Shown: positions 24,352 to 34,278, numbered from the stretch's first letter. The stretch is DNA of 64,000 nt from JAFGGT01 sp036733165 (GCA_036733165.1 DAINBB010000001.1:1-64000); one strand, 5' to 3'. Made by a program: numbers and translations. The notes: generated by a model not told the origin, from the sequence alone.

Positions 24352-26079
24352 ATGGTATCTATGGATAGGCCACCCATATCTTCGTTCGTGATAGATGAGT
24401 CCAAACTGCCCAAGGATGTCATTATATATGGGAAGGGGGACGAAGGAGGCAAGGCCAAGGGCATAATATTCGCCATGGATGGATATGACAACGCCTTGCA
24501 TGAAACTCCGTACTCTGACAGTGTCTTCTTCCCTAGGTCATATATCATCAGGACCGATTATTTCGACTCGTTCATGGAGACCAACTCCCTGCAGGGCGTC
24601 ATCAACAGAAAGTGTCACAGACTGCTAAGCGTAAAGGAGATGAACCAGAAGTTCATGGAGGCCGAGATCCCCGACGACCTTAGAGAGGTCATCTACGACA
24701 TCCTCGAAAGGGAGACGGAACCGCTCATAGTGAGATCGTCCTCCGTGCTTGAGGACAATCTCAAATACTCTTTTGCAGGAATCTACGAATCTCTCTTCAC
24801 ATCCAACAACGGAGTTCTAGAATACAGGGTCAAATCCATCGAGAACACCATAAAAAGGGTCTATGCATCAACTTTCAACAACAATGCCAAGGAATACAGG
24901 AACAAACACAAGATACCATGGAAAAACGAGAAGATGGCACTGTTGATACAGAACGTCATAGGGCAGAGATATCAGACGGGATACCACTATCCAACCATAG
25001 CGGGCGTGGCATTCTCCAGGAACTATTACCCTTGGAACAACAGGATAGAGATGAACGACGGTATGGGAAGGCTTGTCATAGGCCTGGGGACGAGGGCCGT
25101 CGGCAGGAGCTATGCGAGGATGTTCTCCCTCTCAAACCCGCAATTGAGACCCGAAGGTTCTGTTGTAAGCGAGATAATAAGATACTCCCAAGACAAGGTC
25201 GATGTGCTGGACATAGCATCTGACGAGCACATATCCGTGGACATAGATGACCTGAAGGGGGATATGAACGACATGTACATCTCGTGCTCCACGCTCAAGG
25301 AAAACCAATATCTTGTTCCGACGGGCAAGGCAATCTCCAAGGACGAGAGGATACTGCCCACGTTCAACAAGATCCTGAACTCGGAAAGATACTTTCCATT
25401 TGTACCGATAATGGACAGCATGCTGAAAAATCTGGAGAAGTACTCCGGGACACCAATCGACATCGAGTTCGCAATAAACTTCGATGGAAAGGGGTCTGGA
25501 AGATTCTACCTGCTACAGCTCAGAGCGCTGGTGGGCAGGCCGGAACATAGGAAGATAAGCATCCCCAAGGTTCCCAAGGAGAATGTCATCATCAAGAGCA
25601 AGAACGTGCTGGGAAACGGGTTCAGGTACAACATACCGCATATTGTCTACGTCCCGCCGCATGTGTTCAACTACGACTCCTCTTTCAAGATAGCGAGGGA
25701 GATCGGCAGGATAAACGAGATACTGGGCAAGCAAAGGTATATACTGATAGGCCCAGGAAGATGGGGGACGTCTTCACCGGAACTTGGAGTGCCCGTGGAG
25801 TACAGCGAGATATCCAACGCCGTTGTCATAGTCGAGCTCTCAACGAACAATACGGATCCCGAACTCTCATTCGGAACGCATTTCTTTGGGGACATGACAA
25901 CATCAAAGACCCTCTACATCCCGGTGTTCATGGAAAGGGGAGGGGAGATAAACTACGAGTTTTTCGAGAAGCAACCCAACAGGTTCACATCGGATCTCGT
26001 GAAGCTCATCACGATGAAACCAGGTTTCAAGGTGTATGTGAGCGGCGAGAAAAAGACCGGAATGATATGTTTGCAATGA
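24352..26079 (+). CDS. PEP-synthase-like ATP-grasp (PPDK N-terminal domain) protein
   Basis: Protein of 575 residues with the pyruvate phosphate dikinase / PEP synthase ATP-binding domain: PLIVRSSSVLEDNLKYSFAG, RVYASTFNNNAKEYRNKHK, and the acidic GTPIDIEFAIN with RFYLLQLRALV near residue 385. It lacks the phosphohistidine swivel and the PEP-binding barrel of the full enzymes, so it is not a complete PEP synthase. The C-terminal 180 residues (GPGRWGTSSPELGVPVEYSE) are a conserved extension in this archaeal and bacterial group. Its substrate is unknown. It ends two bases from tRNA-Ile on the opposite strand. Confidence 0.82.
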   Translation: MVSMDRPPISSFVIDESKLPKDVIIYGKGDEGGKAKGIIFAMDGYDNALHETPYSDSVFFPRSYIIRTDYFDSFMETNSLQGVINRKCHRLLSVKEMNQKFMEAEIPDDLREVIYDILERETEPLIVRSSSVLEDNLKYSFAGIYESLFTSNNGVLEYRVKSIENTIKRVYASTFNNNAKEYRNKHKIPWKNEKMALLIQNVIGQRYQTGYHYPTIAGVAFSRNYYPWNNRIEMNDGMGRLVIGLGTRAVGRSYARMFSLSNPQLRPEGSVVSEIIRYSQDKVDVLDIASDEHISVDIDDLKGDMNDMYISCSTLKENQYLVPTGKAISKDERILPTFNKILNSERYFPFVPIMDSMLKNLEKYSGTPIDIEFAINFDGKGSGRFYLLQLRALVGRPEHRKISIPKVPKENVIIKSKNVLGNGFRYNIPHIVYVPPHVFNYDSSFKIAREIGRINEILGKQRYILIGPGRWGTSSPELGVPVEYSEISNAVVIVELSTNNTDPELSFGTHFFGDMTTSKTLYIPVFMERGGEINYEFFEKQPNRFTSDLVKLITMKPGFKVYVSGEKKTGMICLQ

Positions 26080-26081
26080 GG

Positions 26082-26156
26082 TGGGCCCGCCGAGATTTGA
26101 ACTCGAGACCTCCCGGTTATCAGCCGGACGCTCTAACCAAACTAAGCCACGGGCCC
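26082..26156 (-). tRNA. tRNA-Ile(GAT)
   Basis: The acceptor GGGCCCG pairs with CGGGCCC, discriminator A. The anticodon stem TCCGG/CCGGG surrounds CTGATAA, giving GAT. The T arm is TCTCGAG-type with TTCAAAT, and the D arm has GCTTAGTTTGGTTAGAGC. CCA is not encoded and there is no intron. Confidence 0.93.
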
Positions 26157-26528
26157 ACAGAATTGACCAATCTGACTCTAGGTCTCCTCGCTAAAAGAGA
26201 TAGTATATGTTTTTAAATTTTTCTACATTGGAACGTTGTGGGCGTTTCAAAGCAAAGTTGATCCACAATGCGAAAAACAGGATCATGGTCGATATGGGCA
26301 TGCATCTGCGAATGGCAATTCCAGACCCAATATGCTCTTATCGATGATATTGGAAAAACTCCCTTTCCAGGAATCTCGATGTCCTATCTGAAGGAAAAAG
26401 ACCAATCCCATGTGTGTTGTGGGCCAATGCAGATTGTCATTTTATCAAAAAAATACTATAATATAGGAAATAATATCACACAAAATCTTATAAATGTACT
26501 ATTATACGAATTAACTTATTGTGATAAT
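26157..26528. other. Intergenic region, no convincing gene
   Basis: This 372-base spacer separates tRNA-Ile and the metallo-hydrolase gene. A plus-strand frame is open from 26268 into the hydrolase gene, but its translation lacks family similarity and ribosome site. I find no good small gene or repeat on either strand. The final 60 bases are very AT-rich (atattataggaaataatatc) and likely carry the promoter. Confidence 0.5.
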
Positions 26529-27308
26529 ATGGTAAAACTCATTTTTCTGGGAAGCGGCGGCGGCCGCTTCATGACGATCACCCAAAAGAGATACACGGGC
26601 GGTTTCTTCCTTGAGGATGGGGTCAAGGTACACGTAGACCCGGGACCCGGTGCTCTTTTGAAATCATGGGAAAACGGATTGGACCCCAGGGAACTGGATG
26701 CCCTCCTAGTCTCCCATTCCCACATAGACCATTGCAACGATGCAAATATAATGATAGAGGCAATGACCAATGGTTGCACCTCGAAGAGGGGGACCATTGT
26801 GGCTTCCGACAGCGTGATTAACTCTGACTCGAGGATCATCCTGGAGAGATACTTCGACGCCCTTGAACGCATAGAGCTACTGAAACCGGGAGAGAAGACA
26901 TTGATAGAGGACCTGGAGGTCACAGGCACTCCCACGATGCATTCCGATCCAAGCACCATTGGATTCAGGTTCGAAACCTCGGCGGGTGTGGTATCGTACA
27001 TATCCGACACACAGTTCTTTCCAGACCTCCAAAAATGGCACGAGGGTGCAAGGGTTCTGATACTCAGCATCACCAGGCCTGCCAAGAACAGGATCCCATA
27101 TCACCTTAACACCAATAACGCCATACGATTGGTCAGGGACATCAACCCCGAAATCATGGTCATGACGCACATAGGGATGAAGCTACATATGCAGGGCGCC
27201 GAGGCAGACCTCAAGGAGATAGAGGATGCAACAGGTGTGAAGACGATGATAGCTTCCTGTGGCAGAAAGCTTTTAATTGATAAGAGTTCAATCACCAAAA
27301 GTTTATGA
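26529..27308 (+). CDS. MBL-fold metallo-hydrolase
   Basis: Metallo-beta-lactamase fold protein of about 260 residues beginning MVKLIFLGSGGGRFMTITQK. Metal ligands are in LLVSHSHIDHCNDANI (HxHxDH), MHSDPSTIGFRFE, SYISDTQFF and MTHIGMKL. Members include phosphodiesterases and RNA-processing enzymes; this close form (RNase Z-like length) has an unknown substrate. The chosen start is ATG 26529; the longer open frame upstream does not resemble the family. Confidence 0.85.
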   Translation: MVKLIFLGSGGGRFMTITQKRYTGGFFLEDGVKVHVDPGPGALLKSWENGLDPRELDALLVSHSHIDHCNDANIMIEAMTNGCTSKRGTIVASDSVINSDSRIILERYFDALERIELLKPGEKTLIEDLEVTGTPTMHSDPSTIGFRFETSAGVVSYISDTQFFPDLQKWHEGARVLILSITRPAKNRIPYHLNTNNAIRLVRDINPEIMVMTHIGMKLHMQGAEADLKEIEDATGVKTMIASCGRKLLIDKSSITKSL

Positions 27309-27320
27309 TAAGTGATTCAA

Positions 27321-29936
27321 ATGATCCCAAAGAACTATGATATCAAGGATGTTGAGAAAAGATGGCAGGACAGATGGGAAGTGGAAAAGACCTACAGATT
27401 CGATTTCAAGTCCAATAAACCAATATACTCCATCGACAATCCTCCAAGATACGCTTCGGGCGCCCTGCATATAGGGCATGCCACACACTACTCTCACATT
27501 GATATGATAGGGCGTTACAAGCGCCTGATGGGATATAACGTCTTTTTGCCATTATGCTTCGATGTAAACGGCATGCCGATAGAGGTAAATGTGGAAAAGA
27601 AGTACAAGATAAGTCCAAAGGACATGCAGCGTTCGGAGTTCACGGCCATCTGCAGCGAGTTCGCTAACAACAACATATCAGACATGATAAATCAGTTCAA
27701 GATACTCGGATGCTCCTTTGACCCGTCTATATATTACCAGACGGATGCCGAGTACTATAGAAGAATAACGCAGATAACATTCCTAAAAATGCTTGAGAAG
27801 GGCATGGTGTACAAGGCGATGCATCCCGTCAACTGGTGTACCAGGTGCGTCACCGCCCTGGGCGATGCGGAGATAGAGTACCAGGATAGGGAGACTATGC
27901 TCAATTACATCAAGTTCTATCTCGTCGATCAGGACGTCGAGGAGAACGAGGTCATCAAGTTCGACCACAAGGGACCCTATGTGACGGTGGCCACAACAAG
28001 GCCCGAACTGTTGCCCACATGCCAGATAGTGGCTGTTCATCCCGAGGACAAGAGATACGAGGCCATCCTGGGAAAGACTCTGAAGACCCCCATCTTCAAG
28101 AGGAAGGTAAAGGTCGTGGCGGATGAGAAGGTGGAGATAGAGTTCGGTACCGGAGTGGTCATGATATGCTCCATCGGCGATAAGGACGACCTAGAGTTCA
28201 TATACAAATACAATCTGGAATTCGAGAAGGGCATCGACGAAGAGGGAACGATGACGGACATCTGCGGCCTCTACGAGGGAATGAGCACCATCGAGGCCAG
28301 GGCCAAGATAGTTCAGGATATGCAGGACCGGGACCTTATCATAAAAAGGGAATCAATACCGCAGAACGTCGGTTCATGTTGGAGGTGCCATACACCTGTG
28401 GAGTTCCTGGTAAAGGAACAATGGTTCGTCAAGGTAATGCCATACAAGGATCTGATCCACGAGGCCGCCAACAAGATAAAATGGTACCCATCATGGATGA
28501 AGGTAAGACTCGACCAGTGGGTGGACTCGCTATCATGGGACTGGGTAATATCGAGGCAGAGATACTTCGCAACGCCCATACCTATATGGGAATGCAAATC
28601 CTGTAAGAAGATAGTGCCCGCCAAGATAGAGAACTGTTATATCGATCCCTTGGAAACCGACCCGCCAATGCAGTTCTGTCCTGATTGCGGAGGGGTTCTT
28701 GAGGGAAGCAGCGAGGTCTTCGATACATGGATGGACTCGTCGATATCCGCCCTTTACAACACATTCTGGTACCGCGATGAAAACACATTTAAAAAGATGT
28801 ATCCCATGTCGATCAGGACCCAGGCCCACGATATCATACGTACATGGGCATTCTATTCAATTCTTAGATGCACCCTTTTGACAGACAGCGAACCTTGGGA
28901 CAGCATCTTCATAGACGGACACATACTGGCGCCGGACGGCCGCTCGATGCACGCCTCATGGGGAAACGCCATCAATCCGTTGGAGATCCTCGATGAGCAC
29001 GGTGCCGACCCCTTCAGGTACTTCGCCACCACCAGGGCACTGGGCGAGGACAGCGCATTTTCGTGGAAGGAGATAACCCATGCCTCCAGATTGATAAACA
29101 AGATATACAACATAGGCAAGTTCTTGGCGTCTTCAGACTCGGACGGACCGATAAGGTTGATGGACAGGTGGATCGCCAGCGAGCTGGCCATCACCATAAA
29201 GAACGTCGAAGAGGCCATAGAGAACTATCAGTTCTCAAATGTGATAAGAGAGGCAGAGGGATTCATCTGGCATATCTTCGCAGACAATTATCTCGAGATT
29301 ATCAAGTACAGGCTCTATGATAAGAGCCTCCCGAGCGGATACATCAGGAAGGTGTTCGACGATGCACTCAAGTTGATGGCGCCCATCATGGTGCATGTCA
29401 CAGAAGAGGTCCACAACCATATCATGGGTGAAACAGGCAGCATCCATACCTCGAAATGGCCTTCGGATTACGAAGTGGACGAGAGGGCTTTGAAGATAGG
29501 AAGATTCGCAAAGGACCTCGTTTCTGAGATAAGAAGATACAAATCCGACAACGGGATGCCCCTTAACAAGGAGATAGAGAAGATAACGATATATACCCAG
29601 AACGACATCTCGGAGATCCTCGAGGATGTAAAAGGTGCCATGAACATCAAAGAAATAACGATAAGCAAGGATACCCCCGAGTTCGATGAGGTCATATCCG
29701 ACATAACCCCCAACTTCGCGCTTATAGGCCCCAGGTTCGGGAAGGACACCAACAAGGTGGTGGAACTGCTCAAGGTCCCGGAGAACGCAAAGAGGATCAT
29801 GGAAGAGGGGAAACTGGATATAGAAGGCCTTAGCCTGCACAAGGAATATATCTCAAAGGTCGAGAGGGCATACCAGCAAAAAGGAGAGAAAGTGGAGCTT
29901 ATCGAAAGCTCCGAGTTTATAGTCAAGGTCTGTTGA
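27321..29936 (+). CDS. valS: Valyl-tRNA synthetase, archaeal type
   Basis: Class I aminoacyl-tRNA synthetase of about 871 residues. The ATP site has SGALHIGHATHYSHIDMIGR, and editing and catalytic segments follow (CFDVNGMPIEVNVEKKYKIS, VKVMPYKDLIHEAANKI, SWDWVISRQRYFATPIP). The second signature, normally KMSKS, reads GRSMHASWGNAINPLEI, an unusual degeneration. The C-terminal anticodon-binding domain has DNYLEIIKYRLY, the ValRS hallmark. ATG 27321 is preferred over GTG 27312. It converges on the DUF3160 gene. Confidence 0.93.
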   Translation: MIPKNYDIKDVEKRWQDRWEVEKTYRFDFKSNKPIYSIDNPPRYASGALHIGHATHYSHIDMIGRYKRLMGYNVFLPLCFDVNGMPIEVNVEKKYKISPKDMQRSEFTAICSEFANNNISDMINQFKILGCSFDPSIYYQTDAEYYRRITQITFLKMLEKGMVYKAMHPVNWCTRCVTALGDAEIEYQDRETMLNYIKFYLVDQDVEENEVIKFDHKGPYVTVATTRPELLPTCQIVAVHPEDKRYEAILGKTLKTPIFKRKVKVVADEKVEIEFGTGVVMICSIGDKDDLEFIYKYNLEFEKGIDEEGTMTDICGLYEGMSTIEARAKIVQDMQDRDLIIKRESIPQNVGSCWRCHTPVEFLVKEQWFVKVMPYKDLIHEAANKIKWYPSWMKVRLDQWVDSLSWDWVISRQRYFATPIPIWECKSCKKIVPAKIENCYIDPLETDPPMQFCPDCGGVLEGSSEVFDTWMDSSISALYNTFWYRDENTFKKMYPMSIRTQAHDIIRTWAFYSILRCTLLTDSEPWDSIFIDGHILAPDGRSMHASWGNAINPLEILDEHGADPFRYFATTRALGEDSAFSWKEITHASRLINKIYNIGKFLASSDSDGPIRLMDRWIASELAITIKNVEEAIENYQFSNVIREAEGFIWHIFADNYLEIIKYRLYDKSLPSGYIRKVFDDALKLMAPIMVHVTEEVHNHIMGETGSIHTSKWPSDYEVDERALKIGRFAKDLVSEIRRYKSDNGMPLNKEIEKITIYTQNDISEILEDVKGAMNIKEITISKDTPEFDEVISDITPNFALIGPRFGKDTNKVVELLKVPENAKRIMEEGKLDIEGLSLHKEYISKVERAYQQKGEKVELIESSEFIVKVC

Positions 29937-29943
29937 AGGACCT

Positions 29944-32070
29944 CTATTCCTTTATTATCTCGCTTGTCCACCCTGGGATGCCGGGGTTGCTTCCCTCATT
30001 AAGCATTTCCTGCCATTCCTCATCTGTCAGCCTGTTATCAAGGGGCTGCTTGAACTCATAGTAGGAGAACACAGGGCCCTGCACCACAAGAACCTCACCG
30101 TCTATCTCTACTATTACATAGATGGTATATGGGTACCCGACAGCTTCCTCAAGTACCATATAAGAGTTCACATCGGTATGCACATCGGCGACCAACGCTA
30201 TCGACGAATCTGCCTCGGACTCAAGTTCGTTGCTGACCTCGGCGGAGAACGTGGTTATGCTCTCAAGATAGGTGCCTATGTCGTTTATCAGCTCGAATTC
30301 GTTCTCTGTAAGCGACTCCGAGGAGATCTCCTTCTCCGATATCTCTATCAACGACACAAGAAGGGAATCAAGCCCATCGTACTTTTGCTCAAGTTCGCTG
30401 GTGAGAAGGTCCCTTTCTGCCAGCCCGTCCCTGGCCATCCTTGTCAGGGCCAGCAGGCGGGAGTACATATATGGTTGCGGTTCCACATAACCGAGGGAGC
30501 TGTACTGTGGAGGCATCGATGTCGCCTCAAAGGTGTAGGACTGCTTTGCATAGAGTATCGTGTCATGCCTAAGCTCCGCCCAGGAACCCAGGGCCGTGTT
30601 GAGCTCCTTCAGCTCCCACATGTCCGATTGCATGAAGGACGGCCACCCATCCTCTGCCTCGTCTGATAACGACTCCAGGGTGTAGAGCCATGAGATATAG
30701 AGATTCTTGGTCCAATCCTCTATAGTATACTCGCCGATCTCATCCTTTAGCATCTCTATCTGGGAATCATAGTTCACGTAGTCTGTGTCGCCCTCCTCTT
30801 CAAGGATCTCGGAGGCGTTGTCAAATCCCAATACGCTGAAGATGTCCAGGCCGCGGGGGAATCCCCTTATGGGTCCTGCGTCGCTATATACCAACGTGAA
30901 AGGTTCGTCATCCCCATAGTAGGTCAGCACATTGTTGTAGACAAGTTCAAAGAACATGTATGAGTCGACGATGAATCTCTGTCCCATGAATCTCAAGCCC
31001 TTTGTCTCGTCCTCCATGTCGTCCTGGTCCGTTATGACGCTTGAGTTTATCCTTGGGTCGGGCAGACCCTTCGCCTTTTCCATGAACTGTTGAAATAGAT
31101 CGTCGTCGTTCACATCCTCCAGTGCCACGGTATCACCATATACCTCGACCATCACCTGCGCGTAGTCGTATATCAGGAGATCGTCCGCATCGCCGACGAA
31201 AAACGATGTCGTCAGGTATATGTCGTCCCAAAGGTCCATCGCATCGCTTCCGTCCTCTGTCTGAAGCCCCTGGACCGTCATCACAAGGAGAACTGCAGAG
31301 CGGGTCTGTTCAACGTCCTTGAGCCTATATGTCATCCTGCCGTACCACATCATGGCCCGGAAGTAGCGCTCAAGCGTTTCATTTCTCGTGTAATGCCCCC
31401 TGGGTTCATACTGGGAATAATCCTCCCTGTAACCAAAGAGGGGAGAGTAGTAAATTCCATCCGTGGCGTTGATGAGCCCCAGTTCGGAATCCACCATATC
31501 CTTAACGTACTCAGGTGCTGTGAAGTCCGGGTCCAACAGACTCATGGCCACGGAGAAGAATGCCACATTGAACTTCGCAGATTCCTTGAGATTTCCGTCG
31601 CTTGAGGAGTATATCTCCTCTGATCTCTCCAAGATGGCGGCGGTTATGTCCATGAGATCCTCATTGAATCTGTGCATCTCCGCGATTCTTAGGGAATAAT
31701 CATACAATATATGGAAACTGTGCAAGATGGAATCGCTGGTGACAAATATGGGAACTCCCATATCATTCAACTGATCGTAGTACTCATGGAACAACAGATC
31801 AGAGCCTGAAGGAGATATGACGAAACCGTATTGCATCAGCATTGCCTTCTGTTCATCTGAAAACACGTACAGGTCCAGATCCGCATCGCTGAAGTCATAA
31901 GGTTCGCTAGCCGGGTCTATCTCCATATCGATCTCTGAATATTCGGAGAAGCTGTCCATGCCATTCAGGGAAAGGGATATCCGTTCATCATCAATGTTTT
32001 CATTGCTTGAGATGCATCCCGAGATGGTCACGGTCATCAGCAGCATGATCACCAATATTCTTTTTATCAT
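29944..32070 (-). CDS. DUF3160 lipoprotein
   Basis: Large exported protein of about 708 residues. The N terminus MIKRILVIMLLMTVTISGC is a lipoprotein signal with a terminal lipobox cysteine, then ISSNENIDD. The mature part has the DUF3160 core (FVSDEQKAMLMQYGFVISPS, LFHEYYDQLNDMGVPIFVT, DSILHSFHILYDYSLRI). The family's function is unknown. I choose ATG 32070 to give a regular signal; TTG 32118 would add 16 residues. Upstream bases are AT-rich. Confidence 0.82.
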   Translation of the reverse strand: MIKRILVIMLLMTVTISGCISSNENIDDERISLSLNGMDSFSEYSEIDMEIDPASEPYDFSDADLDLYVFSDEQKAMLMQYGFVISPSGSDLLFHEYYDQLNDMGVPIFVTSDSILHSFHILYDYSLRIAEMHRFNEDLMDITAAILERSEEIYSSSDGNLKESAKFNVAFFSVAMSLLDPDFTAPEYVKDMVDSELGLINATDGIYYSPLFGYREDYSQYEPRGHYTRNETLERYFRAMMWYGRMTYRLKDVEQTRSAVLLVMTVQGLQTEDGSDAMDLWDDIYLTTSFFVGDADDLLIYDYAQVMVEVYGDTVALEDVNDDDLFQQFMEKAKGLPDPRINSSVITDQDDMEDETKGLRFMGQRFIVDSYMFFELVYNNVLTYYGDDEPFTLVYSDAGPIRGFPRGLDIFSVLGFDNASEILEEEGDTDYVNYDSQIEMLKDEIGEYTIEDWTKNLYISWLYTLESLSDEAEDGWPSFMQSDMWELKELNTALGSWAELRHDTILYAKQSYTFEATSMPPQYSSLGYVEPQPYMYSRLLALTRMARDGLAERDLLTSELEQKYDGLDSLLVSLIEISEKEISSESLTENEFELINDIGTYLESITTFSAEVSNELESEADSSIALVADVHTDVNSYMVLEEAVGYPYTIYVIVEIDGEVLVVQGPVFSYYEFKQPLDNRLTDEEWQEMLNEGSNPGIPGWTSEIIKE

Positions 32071-32251
32071 GGTAACATATCTCATTCCAAGGGATATAAT
32101 AATTTCTATAGTATTCAATATTCATTGAACTTATGATTGTATAATGTAATATACATGATTATCAATTAGAAATAAAATATAATAGAAATAAACAGAAAAA
32201 AGATAATATAAATCGAGATTGATGATTTTTTCTGGAAGAAAAATAAGGATA

Positions 32252-32356
32252 TTATTTCCTCATCTTCGCTTTCTTCTTTTTCCTTCTCATTCTCTTCTTG
32301 AGATGTTTCCACCTCATCTTTCCCTTTTTCTTCCACTTTCTAGGCTTCTTTCCCAA
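32252..32356 (-). CDS. rpl41e: Ribosomal protein L41e
   Basis: A 34-residue gene too short for standard thresholds. The translation is almost all lysine and arginine with spaced tryptophans, containing KMRWKHLKKRMRRKKKK, which matches the L41e pattern (helix of basic residues ending KMR.). TTG at 32356 is the likely start, three bases after GGTGGT, the same ribosome-site layout as other TTG starts here; an internal ATG would give 22 residues. L41e sits at the subunit interface. No other gene occupies this stretch. Confidence 0.8.
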   Translation of the reverse strand: MGKKPRKWKKKGKMRWKHLKKRMRRKKKKAKMRK

Positions 32357-32567
32357 CTTACCACCTTAAAAAACAAATACATAACATAGTAAAATTGACT
32401 TACTTCACTATAAGAAGTCCATATAAAAGGTTTTTGGTATTGGCAAGATGAGGGGGGCCGATCCCACTTTGTCTGTCAGGCCCGATCATTGGAAAAAGGA
32501 GCGTCATCGCTCTTGCATACAATGATAAAGTCTTTATTTATTAGGGGTCAGATATGTCTGTGATAAC

Positions 32568-33320
32568 ATGGTGGAAATCTCATTGCTGGGCTGTGGCAAT
32601 ATAGCAAGGATCATCTCAAAATACGATGGGGAAATCGTGGTCAAGGCGGTCTACGACAAGGATGGAGGGAAGTCCCGGTCGTTCTCACATGAGTTCAAGG
32701 TCAAGAACTGCATGAGTATGGAGGAACTGCTCTCGGTCGATTCGGACATCGTGGTGGAGGCCGCATCGCCACTTGCTGTCAGGGCGGTGGCGATGGATGT
32801 CATTAGGTCCGGAAAGGACATGATGATCATGAGCGTTGGGGGGCTCTCTGATGTGAAGTTCAGGAATGAACTTCTAAAGACCGCCAAAGAGCTTCATAGG
32901 AAGATATACATACCATCTGGCGCCATCGGAGGTCTGGATGCCCTGTCCTCCACGATGGTGGGCAGATTGGACGGCGTGGTGTTGGAGACCACAAAACCTC
33001 CGGGTGCATTGGGTATGGACGTGAAGGAGAGGACCGTGGTATTTGAAGGTTCACCTAAGGAGGCCATAGAAAGATATCCCAAGAACATAAACGTCTCTGT
33101 TACCTTGGCAGTGTTCGCTGGCAATGACAAGGTGAAGGTCAGGATAGTAGCCGATCCCGATGCGAAGAGGAACACCCATAGCATCACTATCACGGGAGAG
33201 ATAGGCGTGTTGAGCTTCGTGTTCGACAATGAGCCTTCACCCAATATGTCGACATCCCTATTGGCCGGATATTCCGCCATTGCCGTCCTAAAAAAAATTG
33301 ATTCGCCCCTACAGTTCTGA
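32568..33320 (+). CDS. nadX: L-aspartate dehydrogenase
   Basis: NAD(P)-dependent aspartate dehydrogenase of 250 residues making iminoaspartate for NAD synthesis. N-terminal Rossmann motif LLGCGNIARIISK; the family block DIVVEAASPLAVRAVAMDVI; the catalytic segment IYIPSGAIGGLDALSS and GAIGGLD; closing PSPNMSTSLLAGYSAI. The leader has only a weak ribosome site, and a TATA box (tctttatttatt) lies about 30 bases upstream. Confidence 0.92.
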   Translation: MVEISLLGCGNIARIISKYDGEIVVKAVYDKDGGKSRSFSHEFKVKNCMSMEELLSVDSDIVVEAASPLAVRAVAMDVIRSGKDMMIMSVGGLSDVKFRNELLKTAKELHRKIYIPSGAIGGLDALSSTMVGRLDGVVLETTKPPGALGMDVKERTVVFEGSPKEAIERYPKNINVSVTLAVFAGNDKVKVRIVADPDAKRNTHSITITGEIGVLSFVFDNEPSPNMSTSLLAGYSAIAVLKKIDSPLQF

Positions 33321-33371
33321 GGATAAATGGATTAGGAAAGTCTTTATAGAATCAGGCCACAATCAGTCTAG

Positions 33372-34061
33372 ATGTTACCGCTCTATGACGAGAATCCCAC
33401 TTACGAACGGCCATATGTGACCTATGCGATCATAGGTATGAACGCGATAGTGTTCCTGATAATGGTCTTCATAGAATATGGCCTTGGCAAGTATGAACTG
33501 GTCAGATTCTACTACGATTGGGCGCTTCTGCCTGCATATGTATGGAACGGCGAAAGGATGTTCACATTGATCACATCCATGTTCATGCACGGGGGTTTTC
33601 TGCACTTTGGTGGCAATATGCTCTATCTTTACATATTCGGCAACAACGTAGAGGATTCTATGGGACATTGGAAGTACCTCATATTCTATGTGATATGCGG
33701 ACTTGCCGCAAGCTACTCACAGATAATAATGGATACAAGCTCGACAGTGCCGATGCTCGGCGCATCGGGTGCGATAGCCGGCGTCCTTGGGGCCTATCTC
33801 GTCACGTTCCCAAAGACCAATGTCTATACCCTTGTACTATACATGGTGGCAAAGGTCCCTGCCGTGTTCGTTTTGGGTTTCTGGTTCATTCTGCAGCTCT
33901 TCAACGGGCTTGGGTCCATTGGAGTTGAAGGCGGTGTGGCATATTTTGCCCATATCGGAGGGTTCGTATGTGGCGCATTGCTGGCAGGCATCTTCAGAAA
34001 GAGGGGATACAAGGCCCAGACCCGTATAAAACAGGATTGGGACAGGGTCTATTATCGATGA
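33372..34061 (+). CDS. Rhomboid-family intramembrane serine protease
   Basis: Protein of 229 residues with six membrane helices. Family marks are MFMHGGFLHFGGNMLYLYIF (hydrophobic helix with HGG and N), the catalytic serine in MLGASGAIAGVLGAYLV, and the histidine in YFAHIGGFVCGALLAG. Rhomboids cut membrane-spanning substrates; targets here are unknown. A TATA-like ctttatagaat lies about 25-30 bases before the ATG, so the message may be leaderless. It ends flush against a small zinc-ribbon gene on the other strand. Confidence 0.92.
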   Translation: MLPLYDENPTYERPYVTYAIIGMNAIVFLIMVFIEYGLGKYELVRFYYDWALLPAYVWNGERMFTLITSMFMHGGFLHFGGNMLYLYIFGNNVEDSMGHWKYLIFYVICGLAASYSQIIMDTSSTVPMLGASGAIAGVLGAYLVTFPKTNVYTLVLYMVAKVPAVFVLGFWFILQLFNGLGSIGVEGGVAYFAHIGGFVCGALLAGIFRKRGYKAQTRIKQDWDRVYYR

Positions 34062-34217
34062 TCATGGAACAGAGAATGAGAATCTGGCATTTCTAACAAG
34101 GTAGCACTCCTCGTTCCCGCAGTAAGGACACCTCCTTATACATAAAATGTCGTTTTCCCTCTCCAGATGCCCGCACTCAAAAAGGCCGCCGCATATGCTG
34201 CATGACATGGTGTCCAT
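34062..34217 (-). CDS. Small zinc-ribbon protein, 51 residues, unknown function
   Basis: The translation contains SCSICGG, FECGHLE, LCIRRCPYCGNEECYL: two CxxC knuckles plus C and H, enough for a zinc ribbon or two. It ends FSFSVP. Start ATG 34217; an in-frame TAG further upstream closes the frame, and no alternative start lies between. Its stop abuts the rhomboid stop, and it diverges from deoxyhypusine synthase, sharing the AT-rich promoter. Function unknown. Confidence 0.65.
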   Translation of the reverse strand: MDTMSCSICGGLFECGHLERENDILCIRRCPYCGNEECYLVRNARFSFSVP

Positions 34218-34278
34218 ATGCCCTGTCCTTGAACCGCACTGAAAAAAGAAACGCTAGAGAGCGTTGGTAAAGTAAAAA

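Noticed and set aside
26268..26528. N-terminal extension of the metallo-hydrolase
   Set aside because: Hydrolase family begins at MVKLIFLGSG; the upstream stretch is AT-rich, without ribosome site.
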